Under the pieces are notes generated by a model, which saw nothing but the letters and a program-made list of their open reading frames with translations, did no database searches and was not told the origin of the DNA. Positions 53,983-62,598 of a stretch of DNA of 64,000 bases are shown here, piece by piece. A program made the position numbers and the translations under genes. The stretch is from positions 1-64,000 of the forward strand of contig NZ_JACKZS010000004.1 of NCBI RefSeq assembly GCF_014222285.1. The letters run 5' to 3'. Source of the stretch: Nostoc sp. UCD121. GTDB lineage: Bacteria; Cyanobacteriota; Cyanobacteriia; Cyanobacteriales; Nostocaceae. The stretch's first letter is position 1. Every line of letters starts with the position of its first letter.

Positions 53983-54699
53983 ATGCAACAGTTATTTCCC
54001 GGAGAGGTATTCGCCAGCACTGCTGATTTTGACATTGGTATTCGCCAACTGATACCCAGATATGATGAGATGTTGGAGGTAATTACCCGTTGTCTACCTT
54101 CCACAAGTCTGCGGATATTAGAATTAGGTTGTGGTACAGGCGAACTTAGTCTCAAAATACTCAAACGTTTTCCAAATGCCCAACTAATTGCTCTAGATTA
54201 CTCACCTAGAATGTTAAAATTTGCCCAAGATAAAATCACAGCATCTGGATATCAAAAACGTTGGGTTGGTACACAAGCAGACTTTGGTGATTGGGCAAAT
54301 AATCCAGAAAAATTAGATATTGGTAGTGAATTTAATGCCTGTGTCTCATCCTTGGCAATTCATCATCTCCAGGATGAGATGAAATTAAAGTTATTTAGCC
54401 GAATTGCTGCTAGCCTTACTCAAGATGGCTGTTTTTGGAATGGAGACCCAATTTTACCGGAATCATCAGCCTTAGCAGAAGTTTATCAAGCTGCACGAGA
54501 AGAATGGTCAGTTGAACAGGGAACTAATTTAACAGAGGTTCGTGCAAAGCTTGGTACGAGCAGCACTCAAGGCTACTCTAGTCAAGATCAGCTAGCTAGC
54601 TTAGATGCTCATTTACAGATGTTGAGCAAAGGTGGATTTAAAACAGTTGCAGTACCTTGGAAATATTATGGTCTGGCAGTGTTAGGTGGCTGGCTATGA
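53983..54699 (+). CDS. SAM-dependent class I methyltransferase
   Basis: A 238-residue Rossmann-fold methyltransferase. Motif I is RILELGCGTGELSL (residues about 44-57), motif II QLIALDYSPRML, and post-motif II ACVSSLAIHHLQDEMKLKLF. The frame opens at a GTG at 53959; the ATG at 53983 is chosen because the family begins MQQLFPGEVFAST. Substrate unknown. It is on the same strand as the GT23-like gene but 224 bp apart, so a shared operon is uncertain. Confidence 0.9.
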   Translation: MQQLFPGEVFASTADFDIGIRQLIPRYDEMLEVITRCLPSTSLRILELGCGTGELSLKILKRFPNAQLIALDYSPRMLKFAQDKITASGYQKRWVGTQADFGDWANNPEKLDIGSEFNACVSSLAIHHLQDEMKLKLFSRIAASLTQDGCFWNGDPILPESSALAEVYQAAREEWSVEQGTNLTEVRAKLGTSSTQGYSSQDQLASLDAHLQMLSKGGFKTVAVPWKYYGLAVLGGWL

Positions 54700-54846
54700 A
54701 AATTTTGGGTTTTGGATACTGGATTTGGAATTTACCTGTCCCTAATCGATATTTATAGAATTAGCAGACTTATGGTAACAAAACAGTAATAAATAACATT
54801 ATTTCCCTTAATTAGAACTAATATGTAGACCAATACAGTTGTAGAC

Positions 54847-54982
54847 CAATACAGTTCAGTTAAAAAAAATTGTAGGTTGGGTTGCGCTTTGCTTAACCCA
54901 ACAAAGTCCCGAAAATGTTGGGTTTCGTTCCTCCACCCAACCTACGCAGTTTAAGTTTTTTAGCGCTAACTGAACCGTATTG
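54847..54982. mobile_element. MITE-like element with CAATAC terminal repeats
   Basis: The ends are CAATACAGTTCAGTTA (54847-54862) and TAACTGAACCGTATTG (54967-54982), 15 of 16 bases complementary. Inside is a long imperfect hairpin beginning GTAGGTTGGGTTGCGC and ending CACCCAACCTACGC. The left end has a 16-bp tandem duplication, GTAGACCAATACAGTT, at 54825-54856. It has no ORF. The remaining gap to the protease gene shows nothing else. Confidence 0.7.
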
Positions 54983-55275
54983 ATATATAGACGTTTTAGG
55001 TCTGTAAAGGAGGTCTTGCTAACTCACGCAAAGATTTTGGCTGAGACTTACAGTATCTAAGCTGTCCTTGTGTTTTGATGCAATATTTCCACATCAGAAG
55101 TACCCGTGAGGGTACTATCAATCCTCTACAGACCTATCCGAAAATACAGAGTAGAAAATTTTCTTCAGAAAAGAAACCAGGGACGCACGATTTGGATTCG
55201 TTTTTCTGCTCCTTTCTCCAGTGGAGTTAAAGCCACTGTTTGCCATCACTTAGTTTTAAAAGGAGAATATCTTGG

Positions 55276-56355
55276 ATGGCTCGAAATAAAAAGAAATCAG
55301 CCGGGTTTAAGTATGAGCATCCACTTGTGTCTAGATGCCCGATTTGTTGTATTATCCCGCCCCATATACTGGAACATGTCGTTGTCAATGGCAATCCTCA
55401 ACAGCGTAATTGGGCTTTTCGTACATTAAATGTTTCGGCACAATTTCGCGGACGGAGAGATGTTATAGGTAGTGTCTCATTTGCACCTTCTCCGGGTGAA
55501 AAACGCCGTACCATCTATGATGCAAAATATGGTCAGCAACTTCCTGGTACATTAGTGCGCGGTGAAGGCGATCCTCCCAGCAGTGATGTAGCAGTTAATG
55601 AAGCTTATGATGGTGCTGGTGCTACTTATGACTTGTTTTATGAGATATTCGATCGCAATTCCATTGACGATAAAGGGCTACGTTTAGACTCCACCGTGCA
55701 TTATGGCGTTAAATATGACAATGCCTTTTGGAACGGCGATCAAATGGTTTATGGTGATGGCGACGGAGAACTGTTTCAACGCTTCACGAAATCAATTGAT
55801 GTGATTGGGCATGAGCTAACTCATGGTATAACCCAGTATGAAGCGGGTTTACAGTACTATGGCGAACCAGGGGCATTAAATGAATCATTTTCCGATGTCT
55901 TCGGTTCCTTGGTGAAACAAAAGATCAAAAATCAGACAGCACAAGAGGCAGATTGGCTCATTGGCGAAGGTCTTTTAGTACCAACTGTCAAAGGTGTTGC
56001 CCTGCGATCAATGAAAGCACCAGGAACAGCTTATGATGATCCAGTATTGGGTAAAGATCCTCAACCAGCCCATGTGAAAGATAAATACACTGGTACTGAT
56101 GATAACGGTGGCGTGCATATCAACTCAGGAATTCCTAACCATGCGTTTTATTTAGCAGCTGTTGAAATTGGTGGCTATGCTTGGGAAAAAGCTGGTAAAA
56201 TCTGGTACTTAGCTTTACGCGATCGCTTGAAAGCCAAAGCAGATTTTAAAAAAGCTGCCAACGTCACCATTCAAATTGCTGGCGAACTCTACGGTAATGC
56301 TAGTGATGAGCAAAAAGCTGTACAGAACGCTTGGCAAAAGGTAGGAGTTATCTAG
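55276..56355 (+). CDS. M4 (thermolysin-family) metalloprotease, protealysin-like
   Basis: A 359-residue zinc protease. The short propeptide begins CPICCIIPPHILEHVVVNGN (residues 21-40) and continues RNWAFRTLNVS, typical of protealysin-like enzymes rather than classical thermolysins. Zinc ligands are H179 and H183 of HELTH and E203 of GALNESFSDVFG. The catalytic His is in GVHINSGIPNHAFYLAAVEI. No signal peptide is present, so it is made in the cytoplasm. The ATG at 55276 has AAGGAG ten bases upstream; the open frame extends to 55240. The emfourin-type inhibitor gene follows 175 bp downstream. Confidence 0.94.
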   Translation: MARNKKKSAGFKYEHPLVSRCPICCIIPPHILEHVVVNGNPQQRNWAFRTLNVSAQFRGRRDVIGSVSFAPSPGEKRRTIYDAKYGQQLPGTLVRGEGDPPSSDVAVNEAYDGAGATYDLFYEIFDRNSIDDKGLRLDSTVHYGVKYDNAFWNGDQMVYGDGDGELFQRFTKSIDVIGHELTHGITQYEAGLQYYGEPGALNESFSDVFGSLVKQKIKNQTAQEADWLIGEGLLVPTVKGVALRSMKAPGTAYDDPVLGKDPQPAHVKDKYTGTDDNGGVHINSGIPNHAFYLAAVEIGGYAWEKAGKIWYLALRDRLKAKADFKKAANVTIQIAGELYGNASDEQKAVQNAWQKVGVI

Positions 56356-56530
56356 GAGTTATGAATGTTGAGTGAGGAGTCAGGAATAAATAGTCAATAC
56401 CTTCCACTCCCTCACTCAACACTCAGGACTGATAAATCTGTTGTGTATTGTTGCTAAAGTCGAATGTGAGAACTGTTGTCTCCCATTCTAAGTATTTATC
56501 CAAACTAAATAACACAACTGATAGCAAAAA

Positions 56531-56830
56531 ATGCGTATATCCTTTGAACGCACAGGCGGCTTTGCTGGAATCAGCAAAAAAACAACCGTTGATACAGACA
56601 CTCTCCCACCAGATGAAGCTGCCACACTTGCGCGACTGGTGGAGGTTGCAGATTTATTTAGGCTACCTGAACTAATTTCCTCGCCAAATCCTCAGAGCGA
56701 TCGCTTTCAGTATAAGTTGACAGTGGAAGATAACGGTAAGCAGCATACGGTAACTGTCAGTGAAGCAGCATTGCCAGGAACCTTAAGACCTTTGATTGAA
56801 TGGCTGCAAAACATATCACAAAAAAGGTAA
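56531..56830 (+). CDS. Emfourin-type inhibitor of the M4 protease
   Basis: A 99-residue protein resembling emfourin, the inhibitor encoded beside protealysin in other bacteria. It starts MRISFERTGGFAGISKKTTV, has the helix LARLVEVADLFRLPE, then QYKLTVEDNGKQHTVTVSEA and the final PLIEWLQNIS. The N-terminal RISFERTGGFAG is thought to enter the protease active site. Its location directly after the M4 gene, on the same strand, supports a protease-inhibitor pair. Confidence 0.88.
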   Translation: MRISFERTGGFAGISKKTTVDTDTLPPDEAATLARLVEVADLFRLPELISSPNPQSDRFQYKLTVEDNGKQHTVTVSEAALPGTLRPLIEWLQNISQKR

Positions 56831-56975
56831 TTTGCTGAATTAGCAATTAAATGTTTAGATAAAAATCCAGTCAACGCCATCTAAAATTGAATATCCCTGG
56901 AGAATGTAAAGTCGTGGGCGAAGAAAATATAAATTTTAATTCTAATAAACATATAGTGTGTAAACAGCAAGATTT

Positions 56976-58472
56976 CTATGTGGACATTATAGAAGGTCTT
57001 TTCAAATAGCGCCCAATAGGTGAACCTAGAACCTCTCCATTGTTATAAATAAGATTTCCACGCAAAAAGGTACTCTTCACCCGCCCAGTTAACTCCATTC
57101 CTTCAAAGGGTGTATAACCTTGTTGTGACTCAGACTCAGCAGCGCTTACCACAAAGGTTTCATTGGGGTCTACCAACACCAAATCAGCATCATAACCAAT
57201 AGCAATATCACCTTTTTCTAACAACCCAAAGCGCCGCGATGGGTTCCAAGATAGTAATTTAGCCATCTGATTGTAGGACATCCCCCGCTTACTACCTTCA
57301 CTAAATACACCAGAAAGTAAATATTCTGTACCGCCAAAACCAGACTTTGCTAACCAAATATTATTCGGGTCTTTAGCACTTATTTTTTGTTCAGCAGAAC
57401 AGCAAGCGTGGTCGCTAACTATCCAATCTACTTGATTGTTTAGTACTGCTTGCCACAAGTATTCCACATCAGCGCGAGGACGGATAGGAGGGTTAACTTT
57501 TGCCCAAATACCATTAGGAGTATCCACATCTAATAGCAAATGTCCAACAGTAACTTCTCGCCGAAAATTGATATGAGGAAAAGCAGTTTGCATAGTCAAA
57601 GCTGCTTCCATTGCTTTACGCGAACTCAGGTGCAACAAATTGATATTTGCACAGTTAGTTTCATTGGCCAAATAAGAAGCAATACAAATTGCTAAACCTT
57701 CAGAATGAGGCGGACGCGCTGCACTATAAGCGTGTAATCCGCTCAGACTAGAATCATTTTCAACTATTTTGGTATAAGCGTTGAGAATTTCTGCAACTTC
57801 ACAGTGCAAACTCAAGCTGATGCTATCTCGTGCTTCTGGATGTTTTTCCATCAAGCGAGTTAGACCACGCATAATAAATTCAAAATGGGCGAAGTCGTAT
57901 CTTTCCTCTTTATTAATCATCAAAAAGAGGTTTTGCTGGTCTGACAAACCATGCAACCCATAGCCACCATAAAACATGAAGATTTTAAACGAAGATATAC
58001 CGTGTTCCTCAAACAATAAAGGTATTTCATCGATATGCTGGCTTGCTATAGGTGCAATGTGGTAGGCGTAATCTACAAAAAAATTACCTGCGGATAACAC
58101 CAAAACCTCTGGAAAAAAATCGCGGTAGGAGCCGCCTTTGTTAAGATAATACTGCCCTGTACGAATGTAATTCAGGCTGGTAGTCACGCCTCCCATAGCG
58201 GCTGCTTTGCTTTCAGTCAGAGCATCTTTATCAAGGGGTTGATAGATACCGACGTGCATGTGGGCATCCACGACTCCAGGAAAGGCTAGCAGGTTTTTGC
58301 CATCGAATATCTGTTTGCCTGTGTCTGCGCTAATATTAGAGGCAATCTGAGCAAATTTTCCATCTTTAATGCCTAAATCAAGTAGTTCGATTACATCCTG
58401 ATGGGGACGAACTACCCGCACATTTTTGATAATTTGATCTAATAGGGGAGTTTCAGACACAGTAGACCTCAC
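56976..58472 (-). CDS. Hydantoinase/dihydroorotase-type amidohydrolase
   Basis: A 498-residue cyclic-amide hydrolase of the amidohydrolase superfamily. All binuclear metal ligands appear present: H71 and H73 of VDAHMHVG, a likely carbamylated K163 in SSFKIFMFYGG, later His in LSLHCEVAEI and NLLHLSS, and Asp in WIVSDHACC. It resembles D-hydantoinase, allantoinase and dihydroorotase; the long insert GGYGLHGLSDQQN is unusual. GTG start at 58472. It is divergent from the hydroxylase gene with about 107 bp between the starts, so the two probably share control. Confidence 0.85.
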   Translation of the reverse strand: MRSTVSETPLLDQIIKNVRVVRPHQDVIELLDLGIKDGKFAQIASNISADTGKQIFDGKNLLAFPGVVDAHMHVGIYQPLDKDALTESKAAAMGGVTTSLNYIRTGQYYLNKGGSYRDFFPEVLVLSAGNFFVDYAYHIAPIASQHIDEIPLLFEEHGISSFKIFMFYGGYGLHGLSDQQNLFLMINKEERYDFAHFEFIMRGLTRLMEKHPEARDSISLSLHCEVAEILNAYTKIVENDSSLSGLHAYSAARPPHSEGLAICIASYLANETNCANINLLHLSSRKAMEAALTMQTAFPHINFRREVTVGHLLLDVDTPNGIWAKVNPPIRPRADVEYLWQAVLNNQVDWIVSDHACCSAEQKISAKDPNNIWLAKSGFGGTEYLLSGVFSEGSKRGMSYNQMAKLLSWNPSRRFGLLEKGDIAIGYDADLVLVDPNETFVVSAAESESQQGYTPFEGMELTGRVKSTFLRGNLIYNNGEVLGSPIGRYLKRPSIMST

Positions 58473-58579
58473 ACTAAAATGAGTTTAGTCAGGAATTCCA
58501 ACATCGAATCTGGACAAAGATCAAATCCTATCATTATATATAACGGTTTTTTATGAAATCATCTTCAGGAGAAAAAACA

Positions 58580-59374
58580 ATGGAAAGCTTTAATGAATAT
58601 AATATAGACCCAAATCAATTTACTTTTCTCAAAATCTTTGAAGATAACTGGCAAGTGATTAGAGAGGAATTTAAACGCTTTATTAACCAGGCATCTGATG
58701 AAGAGCTAAAGTTAACTTACGATATTCTGGGGCCTAAAAGTAAAACGATTAAAACCAAGGGTAATGCAAAATACAGCGCTTTTGGTATTTTATTTCAAGG
58801 TGTTTTTATTGAACAATATATTCAAGCTTATCAAATACAATATCCTGATTATGGGCCAGATGAGGCATCAAAAAAAGCACTTTTATTAAGAGAGAAGTAT
58901 TTTCCAAATTTAGCTAATTTGATAAAAAATGTGAATTTTATTGATGATGATATTATCAGAAACGTCTATTATGGGACATTTCATCCAGGGTTAGATATTA
59001 AGCTGCATGTAAACTATAACCCTCATACAAATCGTGGGTATTTAGGATTAATAGTTCCAGAGGGAGATGTGGCTATGAAAATATGCCATGATCAACTTTA
59101 TTGGCATGAAGGAAAATTCCTGGTTTTAGATCATAGCTATCCACACTGTCCACATAATTACACCAATTATGATAGAACTGTTTTGGTTGTAGACTTTTTT
59201 AAACCAGATAAGCCTAGAGATGAAGTGATCCGATTTGAGAAAGAGCAAGTCGCACAACGGATGCAAGATAATCCTTACAGTTTAGGTGTTTTTGGTAAAA
59301 GTGATAAAGCTAAAGAAGAAGATTTTATCAAATATGGTTTAGCTCATCAGTTAGAGTGGGATAAAGCTTTATAA
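58580..59374 (+). CDS. Aspartyl/asparaginyl beta-hydroxylase-like oxygenase
   Basis: A 264-residue protein of the Fe(II)/2-oxoglutarate-dependent Asp/Asn beta-hydroxylase type. The C-terminal double-stranded beta-helix has IKLHVNYNPHTNRGYLGLIV (first His ligand region and the 2-oxoglutarate-side Arg), WHEGKFLVLDHSYPHCPHNY (distal His), and DRTVLVVDFF. Homologues hydroxylate free or carrier-bound aspartate or asparagine, or proteins. The open frame begins at an ATG at 58553; the ATG at 58580 has AGGAG eight bases upstream and is preferred. The neighbouring amidohydrolase is divergent. Confidence 0.82.
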   Translation: MESFNEYNIDPNQFTFLKIFEDNWQVIREEFKRFINQASDEELKLTYDILGPKSKTIKTKGNAKYSAFGILFQGVFIEQYIQAYQIQYPDYGPDEASKKALLLREKYFPNLANLIKNVNFIDDDIIRNVYYGTFHPGLDIKLHVNYNPHTNRGYLGLIVPEGDVAMKICHDQLYWHEGKFLVLDHSYPHCPHNYTNYDRTVLVVDFFKPDKPRDEVIRFEKEQVAQRMQDNPYSLGVFGKSDKAKEEDFIKYGLAHQLEWDKAL

Positions 59375-59421
59375 GCTTAATTATGATCTTCAAACTGGCT
59401 AGGAAGGATAATTCGTCATTT

Positions 59422-60165
59422 TCAAAATTCTCTCAAGAGTCTCCCATACCCGTACACTCTATCTTGGATATTGTTATGTCGTAAGGCATACCACCAAATT
59501 GCCGCATTAATGGCAATGACCGGCTTTCCGAGCCACCGCTCTGCTTCGTCGGCAAGCTGGAGCATACTTAAATTGGTACCCATCTGCACGATCGCGTCTA
59601 CGTCATCACCGTCGAGTTCCTGAAGATAGTTGCGAAGAGTATCTTCACAGACCTCAGCGATCGCTATTGCAGTAGGAGAACGCAGTCCTTTCAACCGGAC
59701 GACCTCCACCCCAATATCACTGAAGAAGCCGCATAATCTGTCGTCAGCTACAGCCTGATAAGGGGTGATGACGGCGATCTTATTTACTTTGAATGCTTCG
59801 AGAGCCGCCTGACACGCCGATCCACCCGCAGCCACTCCAAGACCAGTATAATCCTCAAGCCGTTTCACGAAGGCTCTGTTCCCCTTAAGTCCTTCCCAAA
59901 AAGTTTCGGCGCTCATTGCCATGATCAAGTAGTCGATACCAGCTGTCATCACGCGATCAACCGCGAAGAGAATTTCGTCGTCGATCTGCTCCAGAATACG
60001 CACCATCTTTTCGTCACTACTCAAGTCCTGATCGCGAATATGAATCCGGGACATGTGGGATGTAACACCCCGTACCGCCATCGCGTGAAAATCTGGTTCG
60101 ACAATCGTGTTTGTGCTGGGCGCAAGCACGCCAAATTTTTTGCGCCACCCTAACGCATCTGTCAT
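59422..60165 (-). CDS. Asp/Glu racemase-superfamily protein (maleate isomerase-like), catalytic Cys pair not seen
   Basis: A 247-residue protein of the Asp/Glu/hydantoin racemase superfamily, closest to maleate cis-trans isomerase and arylmalonate decarboxylase. The start FGVLAPSTNTIVEPDFHAM is typical. At the first catalytic position, where relatives have a Cys, it has IMAMSAETF (residues 81-89). At the second it has VQMGTNLSML (193-202) with Gly196 where Cys is usual. The remaining Cys (118, 145, 173) lie elsewhere. It may have a different chemistry. The gene is visibly more GC-rich than its neighbours, which suggests transfer. Same strand as the double-cupin gene. Confidence 0.75.
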   Translation of the reverse strand: MTDALGWRKKFGVLAPSTNTIVEPDFHAMAVRGVTSHMSRIHIRDQDLSSDEKMVRILEQIDDEILFAVDRVMTAGIDYLIMAMSAETFWEGLKGNRAFVKRLEDYTGLGVAAGGSACQAALEAFKVNKIAVITPYQAVADDRLCGFFSDIGVEVVRLKGLRSPTAIAIAEVCEDTLRNYLQELDGDDVDAIVQMGTNLSMLQLADEAERWLGKPVIAINAAIWWYALRHNNIQDRVYGYGRLLREF

Positions 60166-60346
60166 TGTGGAGTACCCGTGGATATCGCTTATGTCAAGGT
60201 ATACCGACTATACATGAACTTGCCCCCAGATCGTGAAAAATTCTGATGGAATCGTAGTCAATTATTTGTTGTCTAAAGGTTGTTTTGCTTGTGGGATGAG
60301 TATATTGCGATCGCCTAATTACTTACCCTGCTTGCTGATTGTATTT

Positions 60347-61261
60347 TCAGGAGTGGGATTTGTTGCGATCGAGTGCAGCCTGGAGACGTATCTCATCTTG
60401 CTGAGTAATATCTGGGTTATGCAGTATCCAATAACAATCTAGGCGGTCATTGGTGCGAAACAAAAGTAATGCTCCGCTTTCTGTCCAGAACGGGCCGTGT
60501 GGAATGTGTGCTGGTCGCCAGTAATAGCCATCTTTGCACATTGCCGTATAGCGTCTATTAAAAGGATCATCGCTCATAGACCAATGTCCAAGCACATCTC
60601 CACTAATGACATAAGCCTCCTCAGTAGTAGGATGACCAGCATAGAAATTGCCTTCAGTCCACATCGGTACTAAGCCTAAAATCCACGTGGCGCGTCCGGT
60701 TTTTTTATTGGTATACAGGCTTTTACGTGCTGAACCAGGAGGTAAAAAGGTTGTGCTTTCCCATTTCATCGCGTGGAGTTCTTGCAAAGGAACATACTCA
60801 GTCATCCGTTCATGGGTCTGTATATTCACATGATATACAGAAGTTTCTGGGATTTGCTCAAGGCTTGCGTAGTCTTCTGTGATATAAGTGGGGGTAGCAT
60901 TTGGCATCCACAAGATGATGGTGTCTTCTTCCGTTTTCCAAGGGCCAGTAGGTATGCCAGTGGGGATGAAAGAGTAACTGAGATTGCGTAGTCTAAACCC
61001 ACCCTGGCAAAGTGTGCCGGTTAATACAAAAATTTCCACATCGGTAGTGAAATGACCAATCGGTGCGCTCCAACCCTTTTTCAGGACGACTCGCTGTGTA
61101 GATTCACCTGTACTTTCGTTGACGGATAGAACCTGTGCAGTACCATGTTTACCAATAAAAAAGTTTTCTACATTAAAAGGCACTTGTGGAAAGTTAAGAA
61201 CTGAGTTGAGTGATTCTTCCGTTTCTACATGTTTGCGCCCTGTAGAGATGTTCTTGTTCAT
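60347..61261 (-). CDS. Double-cupin protein (DUF4437-like)
   Basis: A 304-residue protein with two cupin halves. The first contains APIGHFTTDVEIFVLTGTLC (about residue 65) and the second FYAGHPTTEEAYVISGDVLG (about 205), followed by YWRPAHIPHGPFWTESGALL. The His/Glu pattern would bind a metal. Such bicupins can be dioxygenases, isomerases or lyases; the reaction here is unknown. The open frame extends to 61342, but the ATG at 61261 has AGGT upstream and starts MNKNISTGRKHVE. It precedes the racemase-like gene by 181 bp on the same strand, so they may be co-transcribed. Confidence 0.75.
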   Translation of the reverse strand: MNKNISTGRKHVETEESLNSVLNFPQVPFNVENFFIGKHGTAQVLSVNESTGESTQRVVLKKGWSAPIGHFTTDVEIFVLTGTLCQGGFRLRNLSYSFIPTGIPTGPWKTEEDTIILWMPNATPTYITEDYASLEQIPETSVYHVNIQTHERMTEYVPLQELHAMKWESTTFLPPGSARKSLYTNKKTGRATWILGLVPMWTEGNFYAGHPTTEEAYVISGDVLGHWSMSDDPFNRRYTAMCKDGYYWRPAHIPHGPFWTESGALLLFRTNDRLDCYWILHNPDITQQDEIRLQAALDRNKSHS

Positions 61262-61349
61262 TTTAATACCTGTGTCTGGGTGTGGAAGATTAACATTATT
61301 ATCGAGTGAATATGAGATTTTATGAATATATAGCAGAGGCACGCGATCG

Positions 61350-61466
61350 CATTTTTTACCTGTTATACATGAACCAACACAGTTTCAAGGCATAGAAGCA
61401 ATTCCCGAAGCTGTAGAATATCTCTTGCGTAGTCAGAATTGTGGCAAAGTAGTTGTGAGGTTTTAA
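61350..61466 (+). pseudogene. 3' fragment of a zinc-type alcohol dehydrogenase/quinone reductase
   Basis: The plus-strand frame ending TAA at 61464-61466 reads FQGIEAIPEAVEYLLRSQNC then GKVVVRF, the standard C-terminus of MDR-family NADPH:quinone oxidoreductases. No start codon or upstream domain exists; a TGA at 61323 closes the frame. The rest of the gene is gone, marking a deletion or recombination junction between the double-cupin and SnoaL-like genes. Confidence 0.8.
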
Positions 61467-61507
61467 GTCACACAGCATTAGTCTATATCTAGTTAGGGTG
61501 GGTGGGA

Positions 61508-61906
61508 ATGACACAAGACTCAGAAAATACTTTAAAAGTTGCTCGACAGGCATTTGAGCATCTTACGTATGGTATGGCAACTGGAGAGTGGGAAGCATTG
61601 TTAGATATGCTCACAGAAGATTTTACCCTTTGGTTTCCAATGGGTAAATTCCACGGTTTGAATGTCGGTAAAGAGCGAGCTAGAGAATTTTTCGAGTACG
61701 TTTTTGAAGCCTTTAATCCTGGTTTGAACCTGACTGGTTTAGACCGTGTTACTAGCAATGAAACAACGGCTGTTTTTGAGTTTCGAGATGAGGGGCTTTT
61801 GTTCGGGCAGCTTTACAAAAATCGAGTAGCAGTTTCTTTTGATGTGCGCGGAGAAAAAATTTGTGGCTATAGGGAATACTTTGGCAGCGATGGTAAATCC
61901 TATTAA
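61508..61906 (+). CDS. SnoaL-like/NTF2-family protein
   Basis: A 132-residue alpha+beta-cone (NTF2-like) protein. VARQAFEHLTYGMATGEWEA followed by LTEDFTLWFPMGKFHGLNVG is the usual pocket-forming start. VFEFRDEGLLFGQLYKNRVA with GYREYFG closes the fold. Members are cyclases, isomerases, hydrolases or ligand-binding proteins, so no reaction is proposed. The frame opens with GTG at 61502; the ATG at 61508 is preferred, with AGGGTGG upstream. Confidence 0.82.
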   Translation: MTQDSENTLKVARQAFEHLTYGMATGEWEALLDMLTEDFTLWFPMGKFHGLNVGKERAREFFEYVFEAFNPGLNLTGLDRVTSNETTAVFEFRDEGLLFGQLYKNRVAVSFDVRGEKICGYREYFGSDGKSY

Positions 61907-61966
61907 ATAATTCGTAATTACGAATTACGAATTTGTATTGAGCGCAGCCGAAATATTACGAATTAT

Positions 61967-62443
61967 TTAGTTTCTCTCAGGGTTGAGTTTGTTGATTTCT
62001 TTACACTTAGCTTCTGCGGCTTGATATGCTGCCAAATAGTCCTGACCACCCAACATCACATCACCATAATATTCATAAGGTGGCTCGCCATAGATTGGCA
62101 ATGGTTCATCTTCTGGATAATCTTCTTTCGATTCTTCAATGATGGCTTTCAATTTTTTAACCGTTAGCCTTTGTGCCGCAAAATACCAGAGTTCTTGGGG
62201 ATTTTTGTTCAGGTGCGGTAATGTGGGATCGATAATGCGTACCTCAGAGGCATCGCCTAGTTCAATCCAACTGTGTTCAATCGGCCTGTATGGCTTTCCC
62301 ACAAAAGTTAAAAATCCTTGGACATATCTTGCTCCCTCAGTAGACAATGCTGCTTTGTAAGCATTATCAAAGGGAGTGCTAGCTCTGCTTTTTATGCGTT
62401 CAGCAGTTTCGATTGACAGCGTTTCATCCAGTAGTTTGTTCAT
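61967..62443 (-). CDS. Protein of unknown function
   Basis: A 158-residue soluble protein I cannot assign. It has an early helix (NKLLDETLSIETAERIKSRA), a middle part reading EGARYVQGFLTFVGKPYRPI followed by EHSWIELGDASEVRIIDPTL, an ordered strand-rich region, and a Pro/Tyr-rich stretch (GEPPYEYYGDVMLGG) before a final helix. The HSW...D pattern recalls small papain-like or transglutaminase-like folds, but no clear catalytic Cys is placed for that. The ATG at 62443 is preferred over the TTG at 62452. Confidence 0.7.
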   Translation of the reverse strand: MNKLLDETLSIETAERIKSRASTPFDNAYKAALSTEGARYVQGFLTFVGKPYRPIEHSWIELGDASEVRIIDPTLPHLNKNPQELWYFAAQRLTVKKLKAIIEESKEDYPEDEPLPIYGEPPYEYYGDVMLGGQDYLAAYQAAEAKCKEINKLNPERN

Positions 62444-62496
62444 CAATAGCAAGGATTAGAGCAGCCATGAGAATATATTACCACTCATGGGCACTG

Positions 62497-62560
62497 GGGA
62501 ATAGGGAATAGGGAATAGGGAATAGGGAATAGGGAATGGGGAATGGGGAATGGGGAATGA
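62497..62560. repeat. Heptanucleotide tandem repeat (STRR)
   Basis: Tandem GGAATAG units change to GGAATGG units in the same array, then TGACAAA words follow to 62594. It fills the gap between the kinase gene and the unknown gene upstream. Same class as the arrays at 17893 and 49474. Confidence 0.9.
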
Positions 62561-62598
62561 GGTAGAAATAACCAATGACAAATGACAAATGACAAACT

